NCBI RefSeq assembly: GCF_014290175.1
Contig: NZ_JACOOR010000004.1
Coordinates: forward strand, 371,242-435,241
Reading direction: 5' to 3'
Length of the DNA stretch: 64,000 bases
DNA from: Anaerosacchariphilus hominis
Lineage (GTDB): Bacteria > Bacillota > Clostridia > Lachnospirales > Lachnospiraceae
Program-made: the position numbers and the translations under genes
The notes under the pieces: model-generated
What the model saw: the letters and a program-made list of their open reading frames with translations, nothing else
Database searches by the model: none
Told to the model about the DNA's origin: nothing
In this document: piece by piece, positions 1-9,197 of the stretch
How the letters are laid out: the number at the start of each line of letters is the position of its first letter
How positions within the stretch are numbered: the first letter of the stretch is position 1

Positions 1-594
1 AATAAGGGTAAAGAAACCTTTCAGAAAATGGCCTTTTGCGGCAGAAGGACACTGGAACAGGCGAATGGTCTTATGAAAGCCAAGAATACAGGTATCCACC
101 TGATCGGCTGTCACGCCCAGCACGGAAGCGATGGCTTCTTCCGTATCCAGATCCCGGATCAGATGGCGGGTACAATTGGCTGTCACCGGCTCCAGTCCGT
201 CCTCGGTCAGCAGCATCCGATCAAAATCAGTCTCGATCTCCAGATGACCCAGATGGTGTTCTTCCATATATCTGGAAATATAGGGATGGCACTCGCTGTC
301 CAGCATAAAGTGGCAGAGAAAGCCGCACAGATAGGATAACAGGACGTAACTCGGTTTTTCCTGATAGACGATTCTGGCATGGTCGAAAAAGTCGGAGGCC
401 AGCTGTCTGTGCATCTTCACGCCCAGCTGGTTAATCCGGTTCTTGTAGCAGGGATGATAGTAAAACAGCAGATCCGGTCCGTGGAGACCGATAAGGTAGG
501 CCGCCCGGTTCTCTTTGATGATCTGACGGAGCTCCTGAGGCAGGGCCCGGTACACTTCTTTTCCAAATTTATAATGTGCATAGGTTGCAGGCAT
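1..594 (-). CDS. Zinc-dependent phospholipase C family protein (3' part cut by window edge)
   Basis: An open minus-strand frame runs from an ATG at 594 to the left edge, giving the first 198 residues with no stop. It begins MPATYAHYKFGKEVY and carries widely spaced His/Asp/Glu clusters (HGPDLLFYYHP, then GFLCHFMLDSECHPYI) typical of the zinc-dependent PLC/S1-P1 nuclease fold (PF00882-like), which bind a trinuclear zinc site. A GAAAGGAAG ribosome binding site precedes the ATG. Many Firmicutes carry such proteins as cytosolic, functionally undefined members, and I see no signal peptide. It may therefore not be a secreted lipase. The C-terminus is outside the window. Confidence 0.75.
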   Translation of the reverse strand, partial: MPATYAHYKFGKEVYRALPQELRQIIKENRAAYLIGLHGPDLLFYYHPCYKNRINQLGVKMHRQLASDFFDHARIVYQEKPSYVLLSYLCGFLCHFMLDSECHPYISRYMEEHHLGHLEIETDFDRMLLTEDGLEPVTANCTRHLIRDLDTEEAIASVLGVTADQVDTCILGFHKTIRLFQCPSAAKGHFLKGFFTLI

Positions 595-730
595 AGTTAC
601 GCTTCCTTTCTTTTTATTTATGAATACTGAATTATTGTTTCTATTTTCTCACAAATCTCTCCGCCTTACAAGTTAAATTCCTGTGTAATTTCTGTGTCTT
701 TTCAGTTTCGTCACATTTTTTTGTTCTCCA

Positions 731-739
731 CATATTATG
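731..739 (+). promoter_or_regulatory. Possible sporulation-type (sigma-K-like) -10 element
   Basis: CATATTATG lies 37 bases upstream of the Cys-rich gene, with CACA 15 bases further upstream. This resembles the mother-cell sigma-K pattern (AC, then CATAnnnTA) but the spacing and last base are imperfect. No good TTGACA/TATAAT pair is seen here. Treat as a hint only. Confidence 0.25.
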
Positions 740-775
740 GAACTGTAAATAAATATTTTTCCTGGAGGATTTCTC

Positions 776-1033
776 ATGAGTGATTTAACTGCTACCAACT
801 GTGGCTGTGGATGCGGCGATTCCGGAAATAACAGCTGCTGCAATACCCTGATCTGGCTTCTGCTGCTGACCTCCTTCTGTGGCAACGGCAACGGTCTTTG
901 CGGCGGCAATGGCTGTGGCAATGACAACAGCTGTCTGTGGCTGATTCTGATTCTGTGCTGCTGCGGCGGCTGTGGCAACGGAAGCTTTTTCGGCAACAAT
1001 GGCTGTGGATGCGGTAACGGCTGCGGATGCTAG
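776..1033 (+). CDS. Small Cys/Gly/Asn-rich protein (spore-coat- or chorion-like)
   Basis: 85 residues, dominated by Cys, Gly and Asn, with repeated CGCG, GNG and GNGCG motifs. Two short hydrophobic blocks (LIWLLLLTSF and CLWLILILCCC) separate three Gly/Cys-rich blocks. A perfect GGAGG sits seven bases before the ATG. Proteins of this look in Lachnospiraceae are sometimes annotated as chorion-class high-cysteine proteins, by composition only. The function is unknown. A cross-linked surface or spore-coat role is an inference from composition. The next gene follows in the same direction after 120 bases and may be its partner. Confidence 0.7.
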   Translation: MSDLTATNCGCGCGDSGNNSCCNTLIWLLLLTSFCGNGNGLCGGNGCGNDNSCLWLILILCCCGGCGNGSFFGNNGCGCGNGCGC

Positions 1034-1153
1034 TCCGACGATGCCCTTGTGTTCCGGGAGGGGAGTTTCGACTTTCCTCCCCTTTTTCTGTCCCGGGTTC
1101 ATATTTTGGCCCGGGTTTCCATATATTGATTCAAAAGAACCGGAGGCATGCCT

Positions 1154-1549
1154 ATGGGGCCGGGGGATGACGGATACCGAATTTTGCGGGATCTGCAGCG
1201 GAAATGTAATGAGCTGGGTCGGAAGATCGATTCGATTCTGCGGATGATGGAACTTATGACTACTTATATGCAGTATTCCGGAATGATGGCGGAAATGGCT
1301 GCGGTCACGGCGGAGAAGGATCATCCGGACGCTCAGGCCCGGGAGGATGCGCCGGGAAATGAGGTGAATATGGCGAGTATGGATCCAAGGGAATTACAGC
1401 GGATTATGAATGCGGCGAAGAATTCAGATCATCCGATGTCGGAGGGGGAGTTTCAGGAGATTTTTGAGAGTCTGAAGAAGGGAAAAAACCAGGATGAAAT
1501 CGCGCGGATGGAGCAGATGGTGCAGTTGGCGCGGAGTTTCATGAAGTAA
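1154..1549 (+). CDS. Hypothetical protein, partner of Cys-rich gene
   Basis: 131 residues. I do not recognise a family. The N-terminal half is helical and Met-rich (LQRKCNELGRKIDSILRMMELMTTYMQY), and could form a coiled coil. The C-terminal half (residues about 75-131) is charged and helical and ends in LARSFMK. There is no signal peptide or membrane segment. Of two possible ATGs (1148 and 1154) I chose 1154, because the GGAGG is one base from the first but seven bases from the second. It lies directly downstream of the Cys-rich gene and shares a terminator region with the convergent CLC gene. Confidence 0.6.
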   Translation: MGPGDDGYRILRDLQRKCNELGRKIDSILRMMELMTTYMQYSGMMAEMAAVTAEKDHPDAQAREDAPGNEVNMASMDPRELQRIMNAAKNSDHPMSEGEFQEIFESLKKGKNQDEIARMEQMVQLARSFMK

Positions 1550-1586
1550 GACGGACGAGACGAAAAGAAACGGACAAAAGAGGCCT

Positions 1587-1645
1587 GAAGCAGCACCTTC
1601 CCACGTTTGGCCCATCGAGGTCCTCCTTAAGGAAGGTGCTGCTTC
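1587..1645. terminator. Convergent terminator, 15-bp perfect stem
   Basis: GAAGCAGCACCTTCC (1587-1601) is the exact reverse complement of 1631-1645, with a 29-base loop. It lies between convergent genes ending at 1549 (+) and 1701 (-). T-rich sequence follows on both strands, but without a long uninterrupted T run. Confidence 0.6.
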
Positions 1646-1700
1646 TATTCTCTTCCTGTATTTAAATGTCGCTTGGATGCGGTGCAGCTGGTTTGACGTG

Positions 1701-3029
1701 CTACTCTTTGGCATTGCGGTTGATGAACGTCGTTTTTACTTTGGAGTACATGATCTTCTGGCTGCGGTAGAGGCCATAATATCCTGATTGCATATAACTG
1801 ATTGCGATAGCTATAAAGTAAAAGGGCGCGCCTTCGAAGCCGAACATTTCAAGACTGATCAGCAGGGAGGAAATGGGGCTGTTGGTGACGCCGCAAAATA
1901 CGGCGGCCATGCCGCAGGCGGCGGCCAGGGATGGGGAAATGTGTAATATCTGGCCCATGAGACAGCCGAAGGTAGCTCCTACAAAGAAGGTGGGGACGAT
2001 CTCGCCGCCCTTGAAGCCGCCGGATAAGGTGATGGCGGTAAATATGATCTTCAGGAGGAAAGCGCACCAGATGACCTGCCGGTCTACCACCGCCCGTTCT
2101 ACCACCTGCATACCGGTTCCCAGGTAGTCCGTGGTTCCGAGAAGCAGGGTCAATCCAATAATCAGAATGCCTGACACCAGGGGCCGCAAAAAGCTGTTCT
2201 TAATTTTTTCCGCAAAAAGTTCTTCTGTCTTATGTAAGACGACACAGAACAGGATGCTGACTGCGGCGCAGCAAAAGCCTAAAAACAGGATTTTACCGGC
2301 ATTCATGATATTGAATTCCGGGAGCGTTCCCAGGGCAAATCGTTCACCGGTGAGTCCGAAGTGGCAGGCGACACCGTAGGCCACATAGGAGGCTATCACG
2401 CAGGGTACCAAAGCCGCGTAATGCATGATACCAACGCTGACCACCTCCATGGAAAAGACTGCCGCCGCCATAGGCGTACCGAACAGAGCTGAGAAAGCGG
2501 CACTCATACCTGCCATGATCATGACACGCCGGTCATTTTCATCGATACGCAGAACCCTCCCCAGAAAATTACCGATGCTGCCGCCAAGCTGTAAAGCAGC
2601 GCCCTCCCGTCCGGCAGAACCGCCGAAGAGATGGGTCAGAATCGTGGAAATGAAGATCAGCGGCGCTGTCTTTAACGGAATCTCCCGCTCTGCATGGATG
2701 GCGTCCAGGACCATATTGGTACTGCTTCGCTCCTGCTTTCGCTCCCATTTGTACATCCAGACAATCAGGACGCCTGCGAAGGGCAGGCTGTACAGGATCC
2801 AGGAATGAGCCATACGGAAGGCCGTAGCCATGGAAACTCCTTTTCCGAAAGCAGTTCCCACCAGTCCCAGGGCCAGACCCGTCAGTGTGGCGAATACCAG
2901 CCACTTTAACAGAACGACTAATCGGTTCCAGATGGTGATCCGGAACCGATTCTCAAGCTGCGGGATAGCATCCCGCAGCTCTTCTTCTAATTTTTCTATC
3001 TGTGTTTCGTTTGATTTCTGCTCGTTCAT
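1701..3029 (-). CDS. CLC-family channel/antiporter, CLC-F (fluoride)-like
   Basis: 442 residues with about ten hydrophobic segments of the CLC fold. The gating glutamate motif is GREGA (140-144), preceded by FGGSAG and followed by ALQLGGSIG. At the usual GSGIP anion-binding position the sequence is STNM (103-106). From memory, Met at this site and GREG followed by a small residue fit the fluoride/proton antiporter branch (CLC-F) better than chloride CLCs. The start ATG overlaps the leuS stop by one base (TAATG), so the two are probably translationally coupled. Membrane protein. Substrate remains an inference. Confidence 0.8.
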   Translation of the reverse strand: MNEQKSNETQIEKLEEELRDAIPQLENRFRITIWNRLVVLLKWLVFATLTGLALGLVGTAFGKGVSMATAFRMAHSWILYSLPFAGVLIVWMYKWERKQERSSTNMVLDAIHAEREIPLKTAPLIFISTILTHLFGGSAGREGAALQLGGSIGNFLGRVLRIDENDRRVMIMAGMSAAFSALFGTPMAAAVFSMEVVSVGIMHYAALVPCVIASYVAYGVACHFGLTGERFALGTLPEFNIMNAGKILFLGFCCAAVSILFCVVLHKTEELFAEKIKNSFLRPLVSGILIIGLTLLLGTTDYLGTGMQVVERAVVDRQVIWCAFLLKIIFTAITLSGGFKGGEIVPTFFVGATFGCLMGQILHISPSLAAACGMAAVFCGVTNSPISSLLISLEMFGFEGAPFYFIAIAISYMQSGYYGLYRSQKIMYSKVKTTFINRNAKE

Positions 3030-5446
3030 TACGGTTTTACCACGATGTTAATAATTCTTCCGGGCACGTAGATCTCTTTTACGATAGTGCCTTTCAGCCA
3101 GTCTGCGACCACTTCCTTACCAGCTGCGATAGCCTCTTCCTTCGCTGCGCTGCTGGAGATGGTGACAGTTCCACGGGTCTTGCCGTTTACCTGTACAGCG
3201 ATCTCGATCTCATCATCCTTCATGGCTTCCTCATCCGCATCCGGCCATCCATGTGCAAATACAGTCTCGCTGTGACCCAGCTGCTCCCAGAGTTCCTCTG
3301 CGATATGGGGTGCAAACGGCGCGATCAGGGTAACTGCTGTCTCCAAGGTTTCCTTATCCAGACCATCCTGACGCTTTGCCAGATCGATGAGCTTATTGTT
3401 ATACTCCATGAAACCGGAGATAACGGTGTTCAGGCTGAAGCTGTTCAGACGGGTGGTGATATCGTATACCATCTTATGACGGATCTTGACGCTCTCCGGT
3501 GTCTCTTTGGCTCCCTTGTCCTTATTATCCAGAACCAGGTTCCAGAAACGCTTCAGGAAACGGGATACGCCGTCGATTCCTCTGTCATCCCACTCTGCGT
3601 CCAGTTCGGGCGGCCCCACGAACATCTCATACATTCTCAGGGCGTCGCAGCCGTAGTCTCGGATCAGGTCGTCCGGGGAAACCACGTTTCCTTTGGACTT
3701 ACTCATCTTGATACCGTTCTTTCCGGTGATCATACCCTGGTTGAACAGTTTGGTGAAGGGCTCGTCAAAATCGATGACTCCGATGTCATGCAGGAACTTG
3801 GTGTAGAACCGGGAGTACAAAAGATGCAGTACCGCATGCTCGACACCGCCGATATACATATCTACCGGCAGATACTTGTCTGCTTTCTCCTTGCTTACCA
3901 GCTCCTCGTCGTTGTGGTTGTCCACGTAGCGCAGGAAGTACCAGGAGGAACCTGCCCACTGGGGCATGGTGTTGGTCTCTCTCTTTGCAGGCGCGCCGCA
4001 GCAGGGACAGGTGGTGTTGACCCACTCATCAATGGCTGCCAGCGGAGACTCTCCGGTACCTGTAGGCTGATAGCTCTCCACCTCCGGCAGTTCCAGCGGA
4101 AGCTGATCTTCCGGAACCGGAACATTTCCGCACTTCGGGCAGTGGATGATCGGGATGGGCTCGCCCCAGTAACGCTGACGGGAGAATACCCAGTCACGCA
4201 GCTTATAGTTGACGGTCTTTTTACCTACGCCCATCTTCTCGATGATAAGCGGAGCTTCCTTTTTCAGGACTGCGGACTCCATGCCGTTCCACTCGCCGGA
4301 ATTGATCATGGTTCCGCTGGCCTCGGTATAAGCCTCGGTCATGTTTTCGATTTCCTTACCATCCTTGGCAATAACCTGGATGATCGGAATATTAAACTTC
4401 TTTGCGAACTCAAAGTCACGGTCGTCATGGGCCGGTACGCACATGATGGCGCCGGTACCATAGTCAGCCAGTACATAGTCGGAAAGCCAGATGGGAACCT
4501 TTGCTCCGTTAATGGGATTGATGGCATAGCTTCCGGTAAATACGCCGGTCTTTTCCTTATCCTGTACACGATCCACATTGGAACGCATGGAAGACTTAAA
4601 GATGTAATCCTCTACGGCCGCTCTGGTCTCTTCGGTGGCCAGTTTGGCAGCCAACGCATGCTCCGGAGCCAGTACCATGAAAGTAGCACCGTGCAGAGTA
4701 TCCGGACGTGTGGTATATACGGTGATCTTCTCATCACTTCCGTCTACCTTAAAATCTACCTCGGCACCATAAGACTTGCCGATCCAGTCGGTCTGCATCT
4801 TCTTTACCTTCTCCGGCCAGTCCAGCTTGTCCAGGTCGTTCAGCAGGCGGTCTGCGTACGCGGTGATCTTCAGCATCCACTGACGCAGGTTCTTCTTGGT
4901 AACTGCAGTGCCGCAGCGCTCGCAGCAGCCGTTGACTACTTCCTCATTTGCCAGACCGGTCTTACAGGACGGACACCAGTTGATGGGGAACTCCTTCTCG
5001 TAAGCCAGTCCCTTCTTAAACATCTGTACAAAGATCCACTGAGTCCACTTATAGAACTTCGGATCGGTGGTATTGACTTCCATATTCCAGTCGTAAAGAG
5101 CTGCGATATCGTTGATCTGTCTCTTGATATTGGCCACATTCTCTGCGGTGGACTTGGCCGGATGTACACCCATCTTAATAGCGTAGTTCTCAGCCGGGAG
5201 TCCGAATGCGTCCCATCCCATGGGATGAATAATATAATGTCCCTGCATCAGCTTGTAACGGCTCCATACGTCACTGATAACATAGCCTCTCCAGTGACCC
5301 ACATGAAGTCCGTTGCCTGACGGATAGGGGAACATATCCAGACAATAGTATTTCGGTTTTTTCCCGTCGTTGACGTTCACCGGATGCTCTTCCCAGTGCT
5401 TCCGCCACTTTTCTTCCACCGCGCGGTGGTTAAATGGTACTGCCAT
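3029..5446 (-). CDS. leuS: Leucyl-tRNA synthetase
   Basis: 805 residues, the normal length for bacterial LeuRS. It charges tRNA-Leu with leucine in the cytoplasm. The class I HIGH motif is HVGH (48-51, in YPSGNGLHVGH) and the KMSKS loop is in IKMSKSKGN. The editing (CP1) domain with its TTRPDTLHGATF motif lies between them, and zinc-ribbon-like CxxC pairs occur (CPSCKTG, CCERCG, CPKCG, CPCCG). An anticodon-binding domain forms the C-terminus. It has its own TTGACA/TATGAT promoter. The 5' leader is short, with no room for a T-box. The downstream CLC gene overlaps its stop codon. Confidence 0.98.
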   Translation of the reverse strand: MAVPFNHRAVEEKWRKHWEEHPVNVNDGKKPKYYCLDMFPYPSGNGLHVGHWRGYVISDVWSRYKLMQGHYIIHPMGWDAFGLPAENYAIKMGVHPAKSTAENVANIKRQINDIAALYDWNMEVNTTDPKFYKWTQWIFVQMFKKGLAYEKEFPINWCPSCKTGLANEEVVNGCCERCGTAVTKKNLRQWMLKITAYADRLLNDLDKLDWPEKVKKMQTDWIGKSYGAEVDFKVDGSDEKITVYTTRPDTLHGATFMVLAPEHALAAKLATEETRAAVEDYIFKSSMRSNVDRVQDKEKTGVFTGSYAINPINGAKVPIWLSDYVLADYGTGAIMCVPAHDDRDFEFAKKFNIPIIQVIAKDGKEIENMTEAYTEASGTMINSGEWNGMESAVLKKEAPLIIEKMGVGKKTVNYKLRDWVFSRQRYWGEPIPIIHCPKCGNVPVPEDQLPLELPEVESYQPTGTGESPLAAIDEWVNTTCPCCGAPAKRETNTMPQWAGSSWYFLRYVDNHNDEELVSKEKADKYLPVDMYIGGVEHAVLHLLYSRFYTKFLHDIGVIDFDEPFTKLFNQGMITGKNGIKMSKSKGNVVSPDDLIRDYGCDALRMYEMFVGPPELDAEWDDRGIDGVSRFLKRFWNLVLDNKDKGAKETPESVKIRHKMVYDITTRLNSFSLNTVISGFMEYNNKLIDLAKRQDGLDKETLETAVTLIAPFAPHIAEELWEQLGHSETVFAHGWPDADEEAMKDDEIEIAVQVNGKTRGTVTISSSAAKEEAIAAGKEVVADWLKGTIVKEIYVPGRIINIVVKP

Positions 5447-5533
5447 TTCTTTCCACTCCTCTTGTTTATCTTGTAAAAATAAGAATCTTCGTAATCACAT
5501 ATACTTACAATTCACGAATTCTCACTGCATTTT

Positions 5534-5561
5534 ATCATATCACACCAGTCTGCTTTGTCAA
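5534..5561 (-). promoter_or_regulatory. Promoter of leuS
   Basis: On the minus strand TTGACA (5561-5556), a 16-base spacer, then TATGAT (5539-5534), 88 bases before the leuS start. Confidence 0.7.
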
Positions 5562-5585
5562 GCAAAATCGGTCCTTTACGGCCTT

Positions 5586-7322
5586 TTACACAGCCCACTG
5601 GCTGTTATAAAGCTCCGCATAGAAGCCCTTGGCCGCAAGCAGACTTTCATGGGTACCCTGCTCGATGATCTGTCCGTCCCGCATAACGAGAATTACATCT
5701 GCCTCCCGGATAGTGGACAGACGGTGGGCTACGATAAAACTGGTGCGTCCCTCCATCATTTTCGCAAAGGCATTCTGAATCTTCAGCTCCGTACGGGTAT
5801 CAATACTGGATGTGGCTTCGTCCAAAATCAGCATGGGCGGCAGGCACAGCATGACACGGGCGATACACAGAAGCTGCTTCTGGCCCTGGGAAAGGCTGCC
5901 GCCGTCTTCGGAAAGCACCGTGTCATAACCCTTCGGCAGACGCCGGATAAAGCTGTGGGCATGGGAGGCCTTCGCCGCCTCGATAATCTCCTCCTCCGTG
6001 GCGTCCGGCTTTCCATAGGAAATATTCTCACGGACCGTCGCAGACTTCAGCCAGGTCTCCTGCAATACCATACCGTACTGCTGCCGCAGGTTTTCCCGGG
6101 TCAGTTTCTGAATAGGTGTTCCGTCCACGGAAATACAGCCTGCATCCACGTCGTAGAAACGCATCAGCAAATTGATCAGGGTACTTTTTCCGCAGCCTGT
6201 AGGACCCACGATGGCGATTCTCTGACCGGGCTTTACATGCAGGTTCAGGTTTTTGATCAGCTCTCTGTCCTTCGTATAGGAAAACTGCACATTTTCCAGA
6301 TCCACGCTTCCCTGTACTTTCTCGATATGGGGGCCATTCACCGGCTCGGCGCTCATGGGCTCCTGGTCGATGAAATCAAACACACGTTCCGCGCAGGCCA
6401 GGGCATTCTGAAGCTCGGTAACCACGCCGGAGATCTCATTAAAGGGCTTCGTATATTGGTTTGCGTAGCTTAAGAAGCAGGACAGCTGGCCTACGCTCAA
6501 TACACCCCGGATGGCCGCAAAGGCGCCTGCCACGCCCACGCCCGCGTACACCATACTGTTGACGAAACGGGTAGCCGGGTTCGTGATTGAGGAATAAAAA
6601 ATCGCTCGCAGGCTGTGCTTCTGCAGCTGCCGGTTAATCTCGTCAAACTGTGCGATGGCTTCTTCCTCATGACCAAAGGCTTTTACCACTTTCTGGTTTC
6701 CTACCATTTCATCAATCAGGCCGGTCAGCTCGCCTCTGGTCTCGGACTGGAGCTTAAACATGCTGTGGGTCCGCCTGGCGATAAAGCTGGCCACCAGAAG
6801 GGACAGTGGTGTAATGCAGACAACCACCAGGGTAATGCCCACATTTACAGAAAGCATGAACAGCAGGGTTCCAAGAATAGTCATGACACCGGTAAAAAGC
6901 TGAGTGAATCCCATCAGCAGGCCGTCGGAAAACTGGTCGATATCCGCGATCAGACGGCTGACAATATCACCCTGGGGATGGCTGTCGATGTAGCTTAAAG
7001 GCAGATCCTGCATGTGGTCAAAGGCTTCGGTCCGCACATCCATCACAACTTTATAAGTGATGTGGTTGTTACAGAGGTTCATGAGCCACTGGAACACGGA
7101 AGTGGCTGCGATAATCACACCCAGCTTTGTCAGAAGCTTAAGCAAAGCCGCAAAGTCTACCGCGCCCTTTCCAATCATATAGTCGATGGCGTCGCCGGTG
7201 AGAATCGGCGCGTACAGGGTCAGGGCCACGGTCAGAACCGCCAGCAGAATGGATGCCAGCAGATACAGTCGATACTCTTCGATATAGCAAAGGACTCTTT
7301 TTAATGTGGATTTACGCTTCAT
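5586..7322 (-). CDS. ABC exporter half-transporter, subunit with consensus catalytic site
   Basis: 578 residues: six-helix exporter transmembrane domain (about 1-320) then a nucleotide-binding domain. Walker A is GPTGCGKSTL, the signature is LSQGQ, and Walker B with catalytic Glu is ILDEATSSID. The H-loop is VAHRLSTI. I chose the ATG at 7322 (MKRKSTLKRVL): it follows AGGAGG by eight bases and overlaps the upstream subunit's end by 11 bases. The reading frame extends further upstream only inside the neighbour. It forms a heterodimer with the preceding gene. LSQGQ plus DE here and DD in the partner is the TM287/288-type arrangement. The substrate (drug, lipid or peptide) is not predictable. Confidence 0.93.
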   Translation of the reverse strand: MKRKSTLKRVLCYIEEYRLYLLASILLAVLTVALTLYAPILTGDAIDYMIGKGAVDFAALLKLLTKLGVIIAATSVFQWLMNLCNNHITYKVVMDVRTEAFDHMQDLPLSYIDSHPQGDIVSRLIADIDQFSDGLLMGFTQLFTGVMTILGTLLFMLSVNVGITLVVVCITPLSLLVASFIARRTHSMFKLQSETRGELTGLIDEMVGNQKVVKAFGHEEEAIAQFDEINRQLQKHSLRAIFYSSITNPATRFVNSMVYAGVGVAGAFAAIRGVLSVGQLSCFLSYANQYTKPFNEISGVVTELQNALACAERVFDFIDQEPMSAEPVNGPHIEKVQGSVDLENVQFSYTKDRELIKNLNLHVKPGQRIAIVGPTGCGKSTLINLLMRFYDVDAGCISVDGTPIQKLTRENLRQQYGMVLQETWLKSATVRENISYGKPDATEEEIIEAAKASHAHSFIRRLPKGYDTVLSEDGGSLSQGQKQLLCIARVMLCLPPMLILDEATSSIDTRTELKIQNAFAKMMEGRTSFIVAHRLSTIREADVILVMRDGQIIEQGTHESLLAAKGFYAELYNSQWAV

Positions 7323-9057
7323 GTGCTTTTTCCTCCTCTGCTGAACTCTGGGAATTACAAATCTCCCGATACACTTCACAATTCTGATACAGTTCATCAT
7401 GCTTTCCGATGCCGGCTACCGCGCCGTCGTCCAGAACGATAATCTGATCCGCCTGGCGGATGGTGGCTGCGCGCTGGGATACCAGAAAGACCGTAGCTTC
7501 TTTTTTATGCTCCCGCAGCGCCTTCCGGAGTTTCGCGTCGGTGGCAAAGTCCAGAGCCGAAGCGCTGTCATCCAGGATCAGAATCTCCGGATCCCGCACC
7601 AGTGCCCGGGCAATGGTCAGACGCTGTCTCTGTCCGCCTGACAGATTGCGGCCACCCTGCAGCACTTCCGTATCCAGGCCTTTTTCCTTCTTTTCTACAA
7701 TCTCACGACCCTGGGCGGTCTCAAGGGCTGCGTACAGTTCTTCGTCGGTGGCGTCCTTCTTGCCCCACTGCAGGTTCTCCCGGATGGTACCAGAGAACAG
7801 CACAGCCTTCTGGGGAACCACGCCCACTTTGCTACGCAGTCCTTCATAGGTGTAATCCTGTACATTCCGACCGTCCACCAGAACCTCACCCTCGCTCACA
7901 TCATAGAAACGGGGAATCAGACTCACCAGGGTAGACTTTCCGGAACCGGTGCCTCCGATGACGCCGATGGTCTCGCCCGGATAGGCCTGAAAATTCACAT
8001 GAGATAAAGCTGCGTCCGCGCCTTTCTCGTAGGTGATACTGACATTTTTAAATTCCACACAGGGAACATTCTTCTTCTGCTTCTGATCCGCCACAGTTCC
8101 TTCCGTCATACCAGGCTCCCGATCCATGATCTTATTGATACGGGACAGGCAGGCCAGAGACTTGGTCACATTGACAATCAGGTTCGCCAGCTTAATCAGT
8201 TCCACCAGGATCTGGGACATATAGTTCACCAGTGCCACTACCTGGCCCTGGCTTAAGATACCGGCATCCACCTGACGGCCGCCGGTCCATATCAGCAGAA
8301 TCACCGCCGCGTTGATGATGGCATAGGTCAGCGGATTTAAAAGACCGGAAATCCGTCCCACAAAAAGCTGGGTGTTCATGAGGGTGGTGCTGTCCTGATG
8401 AAAGCAGTCCATCTCGTCCTGCTGTCGGTTGAAAGCCCGTACCACACGAACGCCGGACAGATTCTCACGCACATGCAAAAGCACCCGATCCAGCTGGCTC
8501 TGCACCTTCCGGTACCATGGAATGGTGATTCCCATGATGGCGAACACCACAATGAACAGCACCGGGATAACGCCTGCGAAGAACGCCGCGCACTTCGCAT
8601 CAATGGTAAATGCCATAATCATGGCGCCGAACACAATAAAGGGAGAACGTAAGAACAGACGCAGCACCAGATTAATACCGGTCTGCACCTGATTGATATC
8701 GCTGGTAATCCGAGTAATCAGCGTGGATGTTCCGATGGTGTCCAGTTCCTTATAGGAGAAGCTGTTCAGATGCTCAAACAGGGCCTTTCGCATGGCCGTA
8801 CTGCTTCCCACAGCTGCCTTGGCCGCAAAGTACTGAGCCGTAATGGAGCAGGTCAGGCCGATGATTCCCAGCAAAATCAATAGGCCGCCCATCCGCAGCA
8901 CATAGCTGCTGTCCCGGTTTGCAATACCCGTATCGATGATGCTCGCCACCACCAGGGGCACCAGCAGCTCGAAGCTTGCCTCCAGGAGTTTAAAAAGGGG
9001 ACCTAAGATACTTTCCTTTTTATACTCTTTCATGTAATACAATAATCGTTTCATCAT
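7312..9057 (-). CDS. ABC exporter half-transporter, subunit with degenerate catalytic site
   Basis: 581 residues, six-helix exporter domain followed by a nucleotide-binding domain. Walker A is GGTGSGKSTL, the signature is LSGGQRQRL, and Walker B is ILDDSASALD: the catalytic Glu is replaced by Asp. The switch His is also changed (FLVSQRAATI, Gln for His). These changes mark the non-hydrolysing half of a heterodimeric exporter. The start is the ATG pair at 9057/9054 after GGAGG with six-base spacing. The downstream subunit overlaps by 11 bases, so equal, coupled translation is likely. Confidence 0.93.
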   Translation of the reverse strand: MMKRLLYYMKEYKKESILGPLFKLLEASFELLVPLVVASIIDTGIANRDSSYVLRMGGLLILLGIIGLTCSITAQYFAAKAAVGSSTAMRKALFEHLNSFSYKELDTIGTSTLITRITSDINQVQTGINLVLRLFLRSPFIVFGAMIMAFTIDAKCAAFFAGVIPVLFIVVFAIMGITIPWYRKVQSQLDRVLLHVRENLSGVRVVRAFNRQQDEMDCFHQDSTTLMNTQLFVGRISGLLNPLTYAIINAAVILLIWTGGRQVDAGILSQGQVVALVNYMSQILVELIKLANLIVNVTKSLACLSRINKIMDREPGMTEGTVADQKQKKNVPCVEFKNVSITYEKGADAALSHVNFQAYPGETIGVIGGTGSGKSTLVSLIPRFYDVSEGEVLVDGRNVQDYTYEGLRSKVGVVPQKAVLFSGTIRENLQWGKKDATDEELYAALETAQGREIVEKKEKGLDTEVLQGGRNLSGGQRQRLTIARALVRDPEILILDDSASALDFATDAKLRKALREHKKEATVFLVSQRAATIRQADQIIVLDDGAVAGIGKHDELYQNCEVYREICNSQSSAEEEKAHEA

Positions 9058-9125
9058 GTAAGTCCTCCATAACACGTATACTTTCTTATTGTACTCTGCA
9101 AAAGTCTTTTTTACAAGTCAAAAAA

Positions 9126-9151
9126 GGGCATCCGGCGTTAACCGGATGCCC
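9126..9151 (-). terminator. Terminator of EF-G-like gene
   Basis: GGGCATCCGG / CCGGATGCCC, perfect 10-bp stem with a six-base loop, followed on the minus strand by TTTTTT. It separates the EF-G-like gene from the ABC operon. Confidence 0.9.
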
Positions 9152-9197
9152 TCATCTATCTCCCCTTTTTCATAATTTCTCTGTAATATCAGTTATA

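Noticed and set aside
785..1324. Minus-strand frame of 179 codons over the Cys-rich gene
   Set aside because: Low-complexity Ala/Gln/Val repeats are the reverse of the Gly/Cys codons; no start signal.
3002..5320. 772-codon open frame on the plus strand, antisense to leuS
   Set aside because: It lies almost wholly over leuS, has no ribosome site or family resemblance, and the sense frame is complete. GC-rich codon bias explains it.
5447..5560. T-box leader before leuS
   Set aside because: Only about 88 bases separate promoter and start, with no T-box sequence or terminator/antiterminator pair.
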